Notes: generated by a model from the letters alone, not told the origin. Positions 56,429-64,000 are shown, counted from the first letter of the stretch. The stretch is DNA of 64,000 bases from Caldithrix sp. (GCA_020722815.1 DYKB01000015.1:41583-105582); one strand, 5' to 3'. Translations and numbers: made by a program.

Positions 56429-57151
56429 CTAGAAATTATTCCAGATATAAGTCTTCTCCGGATGATTATGGCAGGAGTTACCACACGTCGCTTTTTCGTG
56501 ATCCCAGGACCATGTTGGCAGTACTTCAGCATGCGGCGTTTCATCCAGATGGCCTGGACTGGCTAATGTGGTTGGTACGACATGGCATATAGAGCAGCCA
56601 AAGCCGGCGTCAATATGAATCTGGTGAGCACCAACACCGATGGCGGTGGTCTCCACATTATTTTTGGTATCTTCGGGCGGTGCAAAATTCTTCTGACTGC
56701 CATGGCAGACATTACAGGCTTCCGGACCCTGTTCCGTTTTATGGCAATGATAACAGGATGACCCGCTTTTTCCCCCACTATAATCAGCGCCATGACAGGT
56801 TTTACATCTTTCCATCGACCATTTTTCATTTTTAATATACTGGCCGTGGTTTTCACTTGATCTCAGCATGGTCCAGGCAAGTGGATGTGGATAGTCTTTA
56901 TGACAGGTGGCACAGGCAACCTGGCTTTCTCCGCCTTCAAAATTTTGACCATGGCAGCCTTTGCAGGATGTCAATCCGCTGCCACTGGCCAAACTGGCCA
57001 GCACTTTTTCACCATGAAAGACTTCGGAAGTAGTTACATTCCATCCTTCCGGATGCGCTTTACTGGCGAGGGGAGATTTATCCGTTGAACATGATAGAAT
57101 TATGAACAAGCTAATTCCAATACAAGCAGCAAGAATGATTATTTTTTTCAT
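56429..57151 (-). CDS. Multiheme c-type cytochrome lipoprotein (6 CXXCH plus 1 CX3CH)
   Basis: 240 residues from the ATG at 57149-57151; the longer upstream frame overlaps the preceding gene and is not used. Lipobox IILSC. Heme motifs in order: CKGCH, CATCH, CKTCH, CYHCH, CNVCH, CSICH and a last CGNSCH (CX3CH). It should be exported, lipid-anchored and carry about seven hemes, probably facing the periplasm or the outer membrane. It is the last gene of the cytochrome cluster, 73 bases after the 11-heme cytochrome. In content it resembles the small lipoprotein cytochromes of Geobacter ext-type conduits; the exact counterpart is not certain. Confidence 0.88.
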   Translation of the reverse strand: MKKIIILAACIGISLFIILSCSTDKSPLASKAHPEGWNVTTSEVFHGEKVLASLASGSGLTSCKGCHGQNFEGGESQVACATCHKDYPHPLAWTMLRSSENHGQYIKNEKWSMERCKTCHGADYSGGKSGSSCYHCHKTEQGPEACNVCHGSQKNFAPPEDTKNNVETTAIGVGAHQIHIDAGFGCSICHVVPTTLASPGHLDETPHAEVLPTWSWDHEKATCGNSCHNHPEKTYIWNNF

Positions 57152-57224
57152 TACATGACTCCATCTAGAATAAAAGCATGATATGATGCTGTTGAATTTT
57201 AAATTGAAAAATTCAATTCCTAGC

Positions 57225-58109
57225 CTATTTATGGCATTGGATACAGACTGGCTGCGCCTTATTTTCCGAGTGGCAGGCAATACAGGAATCCAAATCCAGT
57301 TTTGCCGCCCGGGCATGTCCACCACCATTTGATTTATTCGTCCAGTTGGCGCGGGCATGTGAACGCGGCATTACCATCTGCGCCCGATGACAATCGTTAC
57401 AAAAAGAAGCTTCCTCATGACAGGTAATGCACGTTGTCTTGTTTCCTTTGGCAAAGATGCCGTGTCGATACTGATAATTTAAGCCATGCACTTTATGATC
57501 CAGATTATCACCCTGATGGCATTCAATACAGGCATTGGTCGTATGACAGGCAGCACAATTTACCAGGTTCGTTTGTGATTCCACCCCATGCTGCAATTTC
57601 CAGCTAGCCATCTGATGATCCATCGGCGTCAGATTTTCGCCTTTGGCATGACAGGTTTGACAATAATTTTGCTGCTCCAGATTATTATGGCACTGGGTAC
57701 AGGAGGTCATCGGTGGCAAGTAGACTTCATTCATATTCGTGCTTTTCTCAACGCCTGCGTGGCAGGAACTACAGTTTGGTTTATCAGCCTGAATATGCTT
57801 TGCATGGGAAAAATAAGCAATATGTAATGGTGTTCTCGGTGCAAAAAGCATTTTTTCCTGAGCCGTTACCCAGGTCTGAAATTCTCCCTCCGCCTCGTGA
57901 CAGGTGTAGCAGTTATCCGCGGTGGGCAATAAATTATCAGAAGCCTTCTGACTTGTATCAACAGTGGCATGACAATCACTACAGGCCATTTCCTGTTCTT
58001 CCACATGCTGTTTATGCGAAAAAGTTTTTCCATTCTGCTGGGCGTTTCCTGACAGCACGATTCCGCAAATTAAGATAACTAATCCAGCGAAAATAAAAGT
58101 TTTATTCAT
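57225..58109 (-). CDS. Periplasmic undecaheme c-type cytochrome
   Basis: A 294-residue protein with a cleavable signal peptide (about 1-23, ending GNAQ). Eleven CXXCH motifs: CSDCH, CYTCH, CSSCH, CTQCH, CQTCH, CAACH, CIECH, CITCH, CNDCH, CIACH, CIQCH, nearly one per 25 residues, and several free His residues for distal ligands (FSHKQH, HAKH). This is a cytochrome c3/c7-like electron wire. It lies between the porin and the lipoprotein cytochrome, so a role inside or under an outer-membrane conduit is likely. AAGGAAA precedes the ATG. The redox partner is unknown. Confidence 0.93.
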   Translation of the reverse strand: MNKTFIFAGLVILICGIVLSGNAQQNGKTFSHKQHVEEQEMACSDCHATVDTSQKASDNLLPTADNCYTCHEAEGEFQTWVTAQEKMLFAPRTPLHIAYFSHAKHIQADKPNCSSCHAGVEKSTNMNEVYLPPMTSCTQCHNNLEQQNYCQTCHAKGENLTPMDHQMASWKLQHGVESQTNLVNCAACHTTNACIECHQGDNLDHKVHGLNYQYRHGIFAKGNKTTCITCHEEASFCNDCHRAQMVMPRSHARANWTNKSNGGGHARAAKLDLDSCIACHSENKAQPVCIQCHK

Positions 58110-58124
58110 AGCGATTTCCTTGTT

Positions 58125-59318
58125 TTACCAGCTAAAGTGAATATGATTTAAGAATCTGGAATCACTTTCTTGAAAGCGATTCGTTAACCATTGATATTCA
58201 ACATCGAGAAGCCAGTGCGGGAGAAATTGATAAGAGAGGCGCACGGCATTCCCTAACTGATTATCGTATTCATAAATTTCTTCGACCCGGTAGCGGGAGT
58301 AATCAACACTGGCGGATAAAGTTAGATTCTGAAATAAATCCACCGCATAATCCGCCATGACTCCCAACTGTTCTCCAGCATAACCACTTTCATAAATCAT
58401 CCCCAGGCTGCCATTCTGGTTATTGACTGCTAAGAGAATCTGGTTAGCTGATTCATCATCCAGTTGCAGCATTTGAAAAGCACCGTTGATGAAATAATTT
58501 TGAAAAACTTTATAAGTCGCCGAAAATTTATATTGCTGATAGGCGTCGATATTAAAAATCGTGTAGAATGAATTCGCATATACCTGTGGATATTGATTTT
58601 TCAAAGATACATCCAGAAAGAGTTTGTTTCCGACCGCGTAACGCGCATATCCCAATAGTCGATGTAAGCGGGAGTTTTTGAGATCATAATGCGCCTGAAC
58701 CCGCAGCAACGTATTCGGAATCAGGGAATTATCAATGTTGATGCCAGTTAACTGCCAAAGGGTTTCCTTTTCATTGGCTTTGTGGAGCGCAAAGAGTTGT
58801 AAATTTGTTTTGACAAGTTGATTCCATTGAAAGAGTGCACCGACAACCCGGGAATCTTTAAAATCATAAATTTCAGCCTTCCGTAGAAAATGCGCTTCCA
58901 CACCACCATAGAGACCAAGCGAAATATTTTTATTGAATTTTACCGTCGCTTGCAATCCGTCCAGACCCCCAAGAAGTGTTCCGGGATGCAAAAATTGTCG
59001 ACCAAGCTGGAAATCCAGATGATTCCAGAGCAAATTTTGCATTTTTAAATTCAAAGTATAAAACTGGAATTTTTCATTTAGCGGATCGTTACTATTTGCC
59101 AGGTTTCGAAAAGAAGTGTTTAATTCAAGATTGCTCCAATTCCTGTTCTTTACCGAAGCCCGAACGTAATCATAAATTTTCAATTGATTCGCGTTCGATT
59201 CCTCGTAAGCATAAATCGAATTGGACAATTTGCCATGGAATTGCCAACCTTGTGCATAAAGTCCAGGAAGGGATGTAATCAGAAAAAGGAGAAGATAGAG
59301 ATAGGTTAATTTTTTCAT
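58125..59318 (-). CDS. Outer-membrane beta-barrel porin of the electron-transfer cluster (ExtI-like)
   Basis: 397 residues from the ATG at 59316-59318 (27 further open codons precede the signal peptide). Signal peptide about 1-23, ending LYAQ. The rest is a regular series of amphipathic strands (FQFYTLNLKMQNLLWNHLDFQLGRQF, LSASVDYSRYRVEEIYEYDN and others), ending NHIHFSW with an aromatic terminal residue. Length allows about 18-20 strands. Its place between a rhodanese lipoprotein and multiheme cytochromes fits a porin that houses cytochromes across the outer membrane. A promoter with an operator-like palindrome lies upstream. Confidence 0.8.
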   Translation of the reverse strand: MKKLTYLYLLLFLITSLPGLYAQGWQFHGKLSNSIYAYEESNANQLKIYDYVRASVKNRNWSNLELNTSFRNLANSNDPLNEKFQFYTLNLKMQNLLWNHLDFQLGRQFLHPGTLLGGLDGLQATVKFNKNISLGLYGGVEAHFLRKAEIYDFKDSRVVGALFQWNQLVKTNLQLFALHKANEKETLWQLTGINIDNSLIPNTLLRVQAHYDLKNSRLHRLLGYARYAVGNKLFLDVSLKNQYPQVYANSFYTIFNIDAYQQYKFSATYKVFQNYFINGAFQMLQLDDESANQILLAVNNQNGSLGMIYESGYAGEQLGVMADYAVDLFQNLTLSASVDYSRYRVEEIYEYDNQLGNAVRLSYQFLPHWLLDVEYQWLTNRFQESDSRFLNHIHFSW

Positions 59319-59389
59319 GATTCCACTCTTTATTTTAAATTCACCGACAAAATGAAGCCCATAATACCGGGCTGGCTGGAATTGTTGTA

Positions 59390-59418
59390 AGTTTAACACA
59401 AATTTTGAAATTTGTCAA
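59390..59418 (-). promoter_or_regulatory. Sigma-70-like promoter with internal palindrome, upstream of the porin gene
   Basis: On the minus strand TTGACA (59413-59418), a 17-base spacer, then TAAACT (59390-59395), about 75 bases before the porin ATG. The spacer overlaps a perfect inverted repeat ACAAATTTTGAAATTTGT (59398-59415), where a regulator could block RNA polymerase. It suggests the porin and two cytochromes can be transcribed separately from the upstream genes. Confidence 0.6.
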
Positions 59419-59485
59419 GATTTTTTTTTAAAATAATATGGTTTCTTTCAAAAAAATTACCGCGTGTGACAGAGATCTTTGGATA

Positions 59486-59608
59486 AGTCTACTCTAAAAA
59501 GATATCGTTTTGTCATTCTGCGCGAAGCGAAGAATCTCGTAACTTAACGAAAAATTTATCGGCTTCGCTCCGTTTTGAATAACAATAACGAACTTTGCCG
59601 AGTGGACT
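59486..59608. repeat. Small palindromic element (AGTCYACTC ends)
   Basis: Ends AGTCTACTC and GAGTGGACT are inverted copies with one difference. The interior carries TGTCATTCTGCGCGAAGCGA and AATCTCG, a motif known from dispersed repeats in many environmental genomes. It lies between the rhodanese and porin genes. Confidence 0.55.
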
Positions 59609-59706
59609 CATAAACAAAAAACGCAGCCCTCAAAATGATTCTGACACAAAACCGAATCAATCAAAGAGAACTGCGCATAAACCTGAAATTTTTATATCAA
59701 CAAAAA

Positions 59707-60720
59707 TTATTTCTCGGTCACAATTGAAGAATAATCACCAGTTGGGGCGACATATTTGCTTTTGGTCAATTTATTATAAGCAAAACCGTTCACACCATAG
59801 AGTAAACTATAAGCATCATAGCCGAGGAGCTGCAAATAAGCCACCACCTGAGCTGAAGTTTGACCGGAATAACAATAGACGACAATTTTCTTGTCAGTTG
59901 GTAAATTTTTTAGCTGGGCATCTTTCTTTAAAGAACTATTGGGCGTAAACTGAAAAGCACCAGGAATATGACCCGGATTTAAATATTCTGCTTCTGGCCA
60001 ATAGTTAACGATAAAAAATTTGGTTGGATCAGTAAAAACATCTTTAGCAGCGATTGTAGGCCAACTGGAAAATTTGGCAATATATTCTTTATAACGCGCC
60101 TTGATAATTTCCTCAACGGTGCTTTTTCCAGTGGCAACTTTCGGAAATTCATATTCCTTTGAAAGAGTTTCTTTAGTAGTGACAAGCTGATCTGCATATT
60201 CATCAGCCGCAATCTGATTCAACCAGTTCTTGGTTCCATTAATCGAATCAGCCGTCGTAACACCGCACATACCAAAGAGTAAATTCTGAGCGGTATAACC
60301 CAGCATGTTGAGTACAGCCGTGGCATGACTGGCGGTTTGACCGGTATAACAAACATTCAGGATTGTTTTGCTCTTTGGGATTGTACCATCTTCAACTTTC
60401 GCTACCAGGTCTTTAATGTTCATATTCACCGCACCTTTTAAATGACCCGTCGCAAAATCAGCAGCACTTCGCCAGTCAATAATGTAGGGGTCGTTTGCGG
60501 TATTTTGATCAGTCAGGGTGTTAAAAACGGCTGTGATATTTACATTCACAGGACCGGCTGAAGTGGTATAGGCGGTAAAATAGGTATTACCAACGGCCTC
60601 TACCATTTCGAACTCAAGATTTTCATCCTTAGGTTCAGTTGGATTGTTTTTATCGCAACCTGCAAAGAATACAGTCGCAATAAACAGGGAAAGAAGAATT
60701 AAAGTGGCTTTTTTAAACAT
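59707..60720 (-). CDS. Double-rhodanese lipoprotein (ExtH-like)
   Basis: 337 residues, lipobox FFAGC at about 18-22. Two rhodanese domains: first about 55-165 with active-site Cys in VCYTGQTAS and an IIDWRSAADFATGHLKGAVN entry motif; second about 225-325 with YCYSGQTSA and EAEYLNPGHIPGA. Both keep the catalytic Cys, so both may carry persulfide or bind Se/S. Rhodanese-like lipoproteins together with porin and multiheme cytochromes are the hallmark of the Geobacter extHIJKL-type cluster linked to selenite/tellurite and metal reduction. GGAGG lies 5 bases before the ATG. Confidence 0.88.
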   Translation of the reverse strand: MFKKATLILLSLFIATVFFAGCDKNNPTEPKDENLEFEMVEAVGNTYFTAYTTSAGPVNVNITAVFNTLTDQNTANDPYIIDWRSAADFATGHLKGAVNMNIKDLVAKVEDGTIPKSKTILNVCYTGQTASHATAVLNMLGYTAQNLLFGMCGVTTADSINGTKNWLNQIAADEYADQLVTTKETLSKEYEFPKVATGKSTVEEIIKARYKEYIAKFSSWPTIAAKDVFTDPTKFFIVNYWPEAEYLNPGHIPGAFQFTPNSSLKKDAQLKNLPTDKKIVVYCYSGQTSAQVVAYLQLLGYDAYSLLYGVNGFAYNKLTKSKYVAPTGDYSSIVTEK

Positions 60721-60977
60721 ACTACCTCCAAATTGATTAAAAAGTTAATTAATGATGAATTGGATTCATGTTCACGAATTTTAACAACCCTAAAGTGCTC
60801 CGGCTCCATCAAAAGGCATCAATAAAAAAACAGATTTCATGGAAATTATTTTTTTTACTTCTACCCTTAAAAACAGAAACCAGGTTGTCCTTTTCCAAAA
60901 AAATAAAAATTTTAACTAGAGGTCATTCTTCATCTTGATGTCCTCCAGTTTTTAAAAAAATAATCTATACCGAAAAA

Positions 60978-62300
60978 TTAATTCATAATAATATTTTTAT
61001 TTGCATCGACTTCATAATCCAGCAAATCTTTATCAGTCAAATAATACTCTGATTTGTGACAATTTTCAGTACACCCTTTTCCCAAATCCACCCTAGTTCT
61101 TGGTGTCCATCGGGAAATATTGTGCGGTGTTGCATATTTCCAGGTTGGTTCAGCATTAAAGTTAGGTAATGTCGGAATACCCCAGCCGGCATAGGTATCT
61201 GGTGCAATGGGAATATGTCGTACGCAGATATAGTCATAAGGTCGATCGGCTGTTTTTAAATAATTCTTGGCTATCTTGAATTTCATGTATGAAGAACCCG
61301 TGATACCAGTTCCCCCGGTATGACAACCATTACAATTTTTGTACTCCTGCGAATGACAAACCTGACAGGCTAATTTGGGCAGTGTCGTACTGTTCCAATG
61401 CATCGTATGATACAGATTGGCGGTTTTTATATCTTTCCCATCCTTTGTTAAGGAATGACAGCCTTCACACGTTGGTCTATCCAGATTTTCATAGCGGTAG
61501 GTTATCATTTGACCGGAACCGTGAATTTGCTGTCCGGTATGACAGAACTCGCACCTTTTTGCATTTGGTAACCAGTGGACATCGGCACTGATACCTTCAT
61601 TTTCGCCTAAATATTCCGCGCCAACCCGGCTTCCATGACAGGCGGTGCAATTGTCAACCATAGAGGGCGTTTTCCGGAATTGATGTCCAGCTATCAAACC
61701 ACTTCCAACAGAGTTCGGCCGCTGAATATGACATTGACCACAGCTTGCATGGCATTTTCCACATTCATTATTAAACTCGGTCATCACTTCATCATTATCT
61801 TTAATGGAGTAACCAAGCCGATTCTCAATGCGTTTAAAATAGCCTTGTAAATTGCCATGTAAACTCTTGGTATGAGTCGCCACTGTTTCGCCATGACAAC
61901 CACTGCAATAGGTTTTCGCGTTATCTCCCGGATATGAAACAAGATTTACATGGGCTTTATCTTTTTCACTTGCTGTTGGATCACCTTCATGACAATCGAT
62001 GCATTTTAATTTACCATGAAGGGAACTGAGAAAATCCACATTGATATAAACTCGTTCCCAGGCTTCCAACGGAAGCACAGCGCCACCTCAGCCCTCCCCT
62101 GAACCTTCACTTGGCGGTGGCAATGGACTTGCGACCTGTTTCAGCAACTCTTTATTTCGATGACAACTGACACAGTTTGAGCCATCTCCTGTTGCTTCAA
62201 CCAAAGTTGCGGGAGAATATTTCTCAGTACAACTTTGAATGAAAAACATCAGGATAAGGGCGAAATAAAAGAGTAGCATGAAAGCATTTTTGAGTTTCAT
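60978..62300 (-). CDS. Multiheme c-type cytochrome lipoprotein with in-frame UGA (candidate selenoprotein, ExtKL-like)
   Basis: 440 residues if UGA at 62088-62090 (residue 71) is read. The start is the ATG at 62298-62300, after GAGGAGC. Lipobox FFIQSC, heme motif CVSCH at about 43, then PPPSEGSGEG-[UGA]-GGAVLPLEAW, then CIDCH, CSGCH, CGKCH, CGQCH, CTACH, CEFCH, CEGCH, CQVCH, CNGCH and a final CTENCH (CX3CH): ten regular motifs plus one. The frame is continuous across the UGA. Without read-through the large part would lack a signal peptide and could not mature. A hairpin (62062-62076) starts 11 bases after the UGA. It heads the cytochrome cluster. The alternative is a simple nonsense mutation. 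Confidence 0.75.
62062..62087 (-). promoter_or_regulatory. Candidate bacterial SECIS hairpin after the in-frame UGA
   Basis: On the minus strand, 11 bases after UGA comes GCTTCC-GTT-GGAAGC: a perfect 6-bp stem with a 3-base loop starting with G. Bacterial SECIS elements have a short upper stem with a G-containing apical loop at about 16-37 bases after UGA; here the loop begins 17 bases after it. Geometry fits, but the element is small and short hairpins also occur by chance. Confidence 0.5.
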
Positions 62301-62408
62301 AAACTGCTCCTCATTTAAGTTGATAATTAGGTGAATTAGAAAATTAAATTTCACGTTGTTCAGATATTCAAAGTTACCCTGGAAGTTAATTTGAGGAAAT
62401 TCATGGAA

Positions 62409-62426
62409 AAGAACAATCGCTCAAAG
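62409..62426. repeat. Hairpin GCTCAAA-GGCT-TTTGAGC
   Basis: A perfect 7-bp stem about 110 bases upstream of the cytochrome gene. It lacks a T-run; the role is unknown. Confidence 0.45.
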
Positions 62427-62615
62427 GCTTTTGAGCCGACATTGCCCATCACTTACTGTTTTTCCTTCGATTCAAAAATGTCAATTGTGATTCATTTATT
62501 TTCCATGGCGAATGCATTCCTTGACGAGCGACTTTAGCCAAAACGATTTCATTATCGCAGAAATCCTCTTCTTTAGTATCGTCTTTTTAGGCAATTTTGA
62601 ATATTTTAAAGCATT

Positions 62616-62782
62616 AATTAGTGTCTGTCCGTAAAAGCCGCCGGTACTGTCATTGCGAGGAGCGTTTTGTGCGACGAAGCCATCTCCGCTGTTGAACGAT
62701 GGGATTGCGAGCCTAAAAAACAGGCTTCGGCAAAAAACGCCTCGCCATGACAGATCTTGGTATTTTCGGACAGACTCTAATT
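62616..62782. repeat. MITE-like palindromic element, family 1, copy E
   Basis: A 167-bp full-length copy in the B orientation: AATTAGTGTCTGTCC at the left, CGGACAGACTCTAATT at the right (one mismatch to the left end). It ends 25 bases before the transglutaminase-like gene stop and is inverted relative to copy F on that gene's other side. Confidence 0.85.
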
Positions 62783-62806
62783 ATCATAAGCGATGTCCTT
62801 AGGATG

Positions 62807-63460
62807 TCAGGCGTATTGAATCGTTCGCTGTGTCAAGAGGTGTGGATAGCCAGCCCGCATCCATTTCATAACATTTTCAAACGAAACATCAGAAACAAGG
62901 CCATAATCGGTCATATACTCAATATGTTTCTCTCCTGTATCAGTTTTAGCTGGTAACAGACAGTCCCGATCCGGATAAAATTCCACCAGCGAATAGTTTT
63001 TACGATTTGATAAATAGGTATCTAAAGTAGCGTCATATTTAAACCAGGTATTATTCAAGTGCAAAGCAACGATACCATGATGAAATAATGTCCGTGTTCT
63101 TAACATTTTGGCAAAATAATCAGAAAGGGAGTGGTCAATAATATCATAAAAATGAATTCCGGCCGGAATTCCACAACTTCGTGCCAATGCACAAAAAAGA
63201 ATTGCCTTTTGAGTGCAAAATCCACGGCCGACTTTTAAAATATGCGAAGCCCGATATTCAGCCGGGGTATATTTCAAACGAAACTCATAGCGAATTTCAT
63301 CCCGGATAAAATAAAATAAGTGGCGTGCAATTTGTTCAGGTGATGATAGTGTTTGGATAAGACTTTTTGAATAAGCGACAATCGCCGGATGATTGGAATC
63401 AATTAACGGCGTTGGTTCCAGGAACTGATACAGCGTCTGAAAGTTCATCGAATCCATCAT
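62807..63460 (-). CDS. Transglutaminase-like cysteine peptidase-fold protein
   Basis: A 217-residue cytoplasmic protein (no signal) with the transglutaminase-like triad: Cys in GRGFCTQKA, His in HHGIVALHLN and Asp in YDATLDTYL. The N-terminal part carries ARHLFYFIRDEIRYEF, the usual helix before the Cys motif. Members act as peptidases, amidases or cross-linkers; which applies cannot be told. The gene is alone between two inverted copies of the family 1 repeat (62616-62782 and 63506-63672), which might have moved together with it. Confidence 0.85.
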   Translation of the reverse strand: MMDSMNFQTLYQFLEPTPLIDSNHPAIVAYSKSLIQTLSSPEQIARHLFYFIRDEIRYEFRLKYTPAEYRASHILKVGRGFCTQKAILFCALARSCGIPAGIHFYDIIDHSLSDYFAKMLRTRTLFHHGIVALHLNNTWFKYDATLDTYLSNRKNYSLVEFYPDRDCLLPAKTDTGEKHIEYMTDYGLVSDVSFENVMKWMRAGYPHLLTQRTIQYA

Positions 63461-63505
63461 GAGAGACCTGTAACGATTAAATTATTCGATTAAAGAGTAC
63501 TAACT

Positions 63506-63672
63506 ATTTAGAGCCTGTCCGCAAATACCAAAACCTGTCATGGCGAGGCGTTTTTTGCCGCAGCCTGTTTTTTAGGCTCGCAATCCCCTCATCAAACGGT
63601 TGAGATTGCTTCGTCGCCCAAAACGCTCCTCGCCATGACAGTTCCAGATTCATTTTCGGACAGACACTAATT
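63506..63672. repeat. MITE-like palindromic element, family 1, copy F
   Basis: 167 bp, A orientation. The left end ATTTAGAGCCTGTCC is slightly diverged, and the right end CGGACAGACACTAATT matches the consensus. The internal arms are well preserved. Confidence 0.85.
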
Positions 63673-63752
63673 TTTAGTCTATATGTTATGTCACGCTAAA
63701 CCTTCGCTAGGTTATTATTGGATAATTTTCTAATTCTCGGACAGACGCTATT

Positions 63753-64000
63753 TAGAATCTGTCCGAAAACAAATTTTGTAGGGCAAATTGCCAATTTGCC
63801 CCGCATGGAGCTCGTATCCGCTGCCCGATTTGGACAAATTACAATTTGTCCTACAATTTCGGACAAACTCGAATTAGAATCTGTCCGAAAACAAATTTTG
63901 TAGGGCAAATTGCCAATTTGCCCCGCATGGAGCTCGTATCCGCTACCCGATTTGGACAAATTACAATTTGTCCTACAATTTCGGACAAACTCGAATTAGA
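63753..64000. repeat. Tandem 122-bp repeat array running off the window
   Basis: Two almost identical units (63753-63874 and 63875-63996, one visible difference, CTGCCCG/CTACCCG) and the first bases of a third. Each unit contains TAGAATCTGTCCGAAAAC, a perfect hairpin GGGCAAATT-GCC-AATTTGCCC, a second hairpin GGACAAATT-AC-AATTTGTCC, and TTTCGGACAAACTCGAAT. The ends resemble the family 1 termini. No coding content. Confidence 0.85.

Noticed and set aside
57152..57358. Longer N-terminus for the 7-heme lipoprotein cytochrome
   Set aside because: It would overlap the coding part of the 11-heme gene and put the lipoprotein signal in the middle of the protein.
62078..62110. Independent translation start (GTG at 62078) for the large cytochrome part, with GGGGAGGG upstream
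   Set aside because: Such a product would have no signal peptide or lipobox, so heme attachment outside the cytoplasm would fail; read-through or a mutation explains the frame better.
63506..64000. CRISPR array at the right edge
   Set aside because: The units are contiguous 122-bp tandem copies without short repeats and unique spacers.
1..64000. tRNA, rRNA, prophage or complete insertion sequence
   Set aside because: I looked for cloverleaf-like stretches, transposase and phage structural motifs and saw none that I could support.

Overview
The window looks like a chromosomal stretch of an uncultured or environmental bacterium of the FCB side of the tree, of the Calditrichota / KSB1 / Ignavibacteria kind. 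That placement is an inference from gene content: a C-terminal type IX secretion sorting domain, many signal peptides and lipoproteins, a large NifJ-type pyruvate:ferredoxin oxidoreductase, a quinol nitric oxide reductase, multiheme c cytochromes and a moderately AT-rich base composition. No rRNA, tRNA or CRISPR array was seen.

Layout. 0-12.5 kb, mostly + strand: the end of an RND efflux adaptor and its pump, a membrane-anchored DUF1566 protein, a PLP-dependent serine/threonine dehydratase, a secreted CAP-domain protein, a dead ribbon-helix-helix antitoxin remnant, an N4-cytosine-type DNA methyltransferase with a probable PD-(D/E)XK endonuclease partner, and a small coiled-coil protein. 12.5-20 kb: qNOR (-), pyruvate:ferredoxin oxidoreductase (+), and an RRM RNA-binding protein (+) whose Shine-Dalgarno lies inside a leader hairpin. 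20-37 kb, central carbon and glycan region: a truncated PAS-SpoIIE phosphatase, galE-galK with a vSGLT-like sodium/sugar symporter, a lipoprotein metallopeptidase, a GH3 glycosidase, a class D beta-lactamase, a GH13 branching-enzyme-like protein, and a GH27 alpha-galactosidase cut by one amber codon. 37-42 kb: a MATE transporter, a broken glgC and a RelB/ParE-type toxin-antitoxin pair.

42-51.3 kb: a five-gene minus-strand operon, very AT-rich at its 3' end. It encodes a 1738-residue secreted beta-propeller/ASH protein with a sorting domain, a frameshifted small CsgG/FlgO-like protein, a TPR protein, a membrane-anchored TIR protein and an outer-membrane barrel. I do not know this combination as a described system. 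52-56 kb: ribose-type ABC binding protein and permease without an ATPase gene, with L-serine dehydratase between them.

56.4-62.3 kb: a minus-strand electron-transfer cluster of an outer-membrane conduit type (multiheme lipoprotein, double-rhodanese lipoprotein, barrel porin, 11-heme and 7-heme cytochromes), resembling in content the Geobacter ext selenite/tellurite and extracellular electron-transfer cluster. Its first gene is read through an in-frame UGA. A perfect 6-bp stem with a GUU loop starts 11 nt after that codon, which makes it a strong candidate selenocysteine-containing multiheme cytochrome.

The window is littered with short palindromic, MITE-like repeats: six copies of a roughly 167-bp element with AATTAGTGTCTGTCC ends, four copies of a roughly 150-bp element with ACCGTACACTTTTT ends, and a tandem 122-bp array running off the right edge. 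Several genes next to them are truncated or interrupted.
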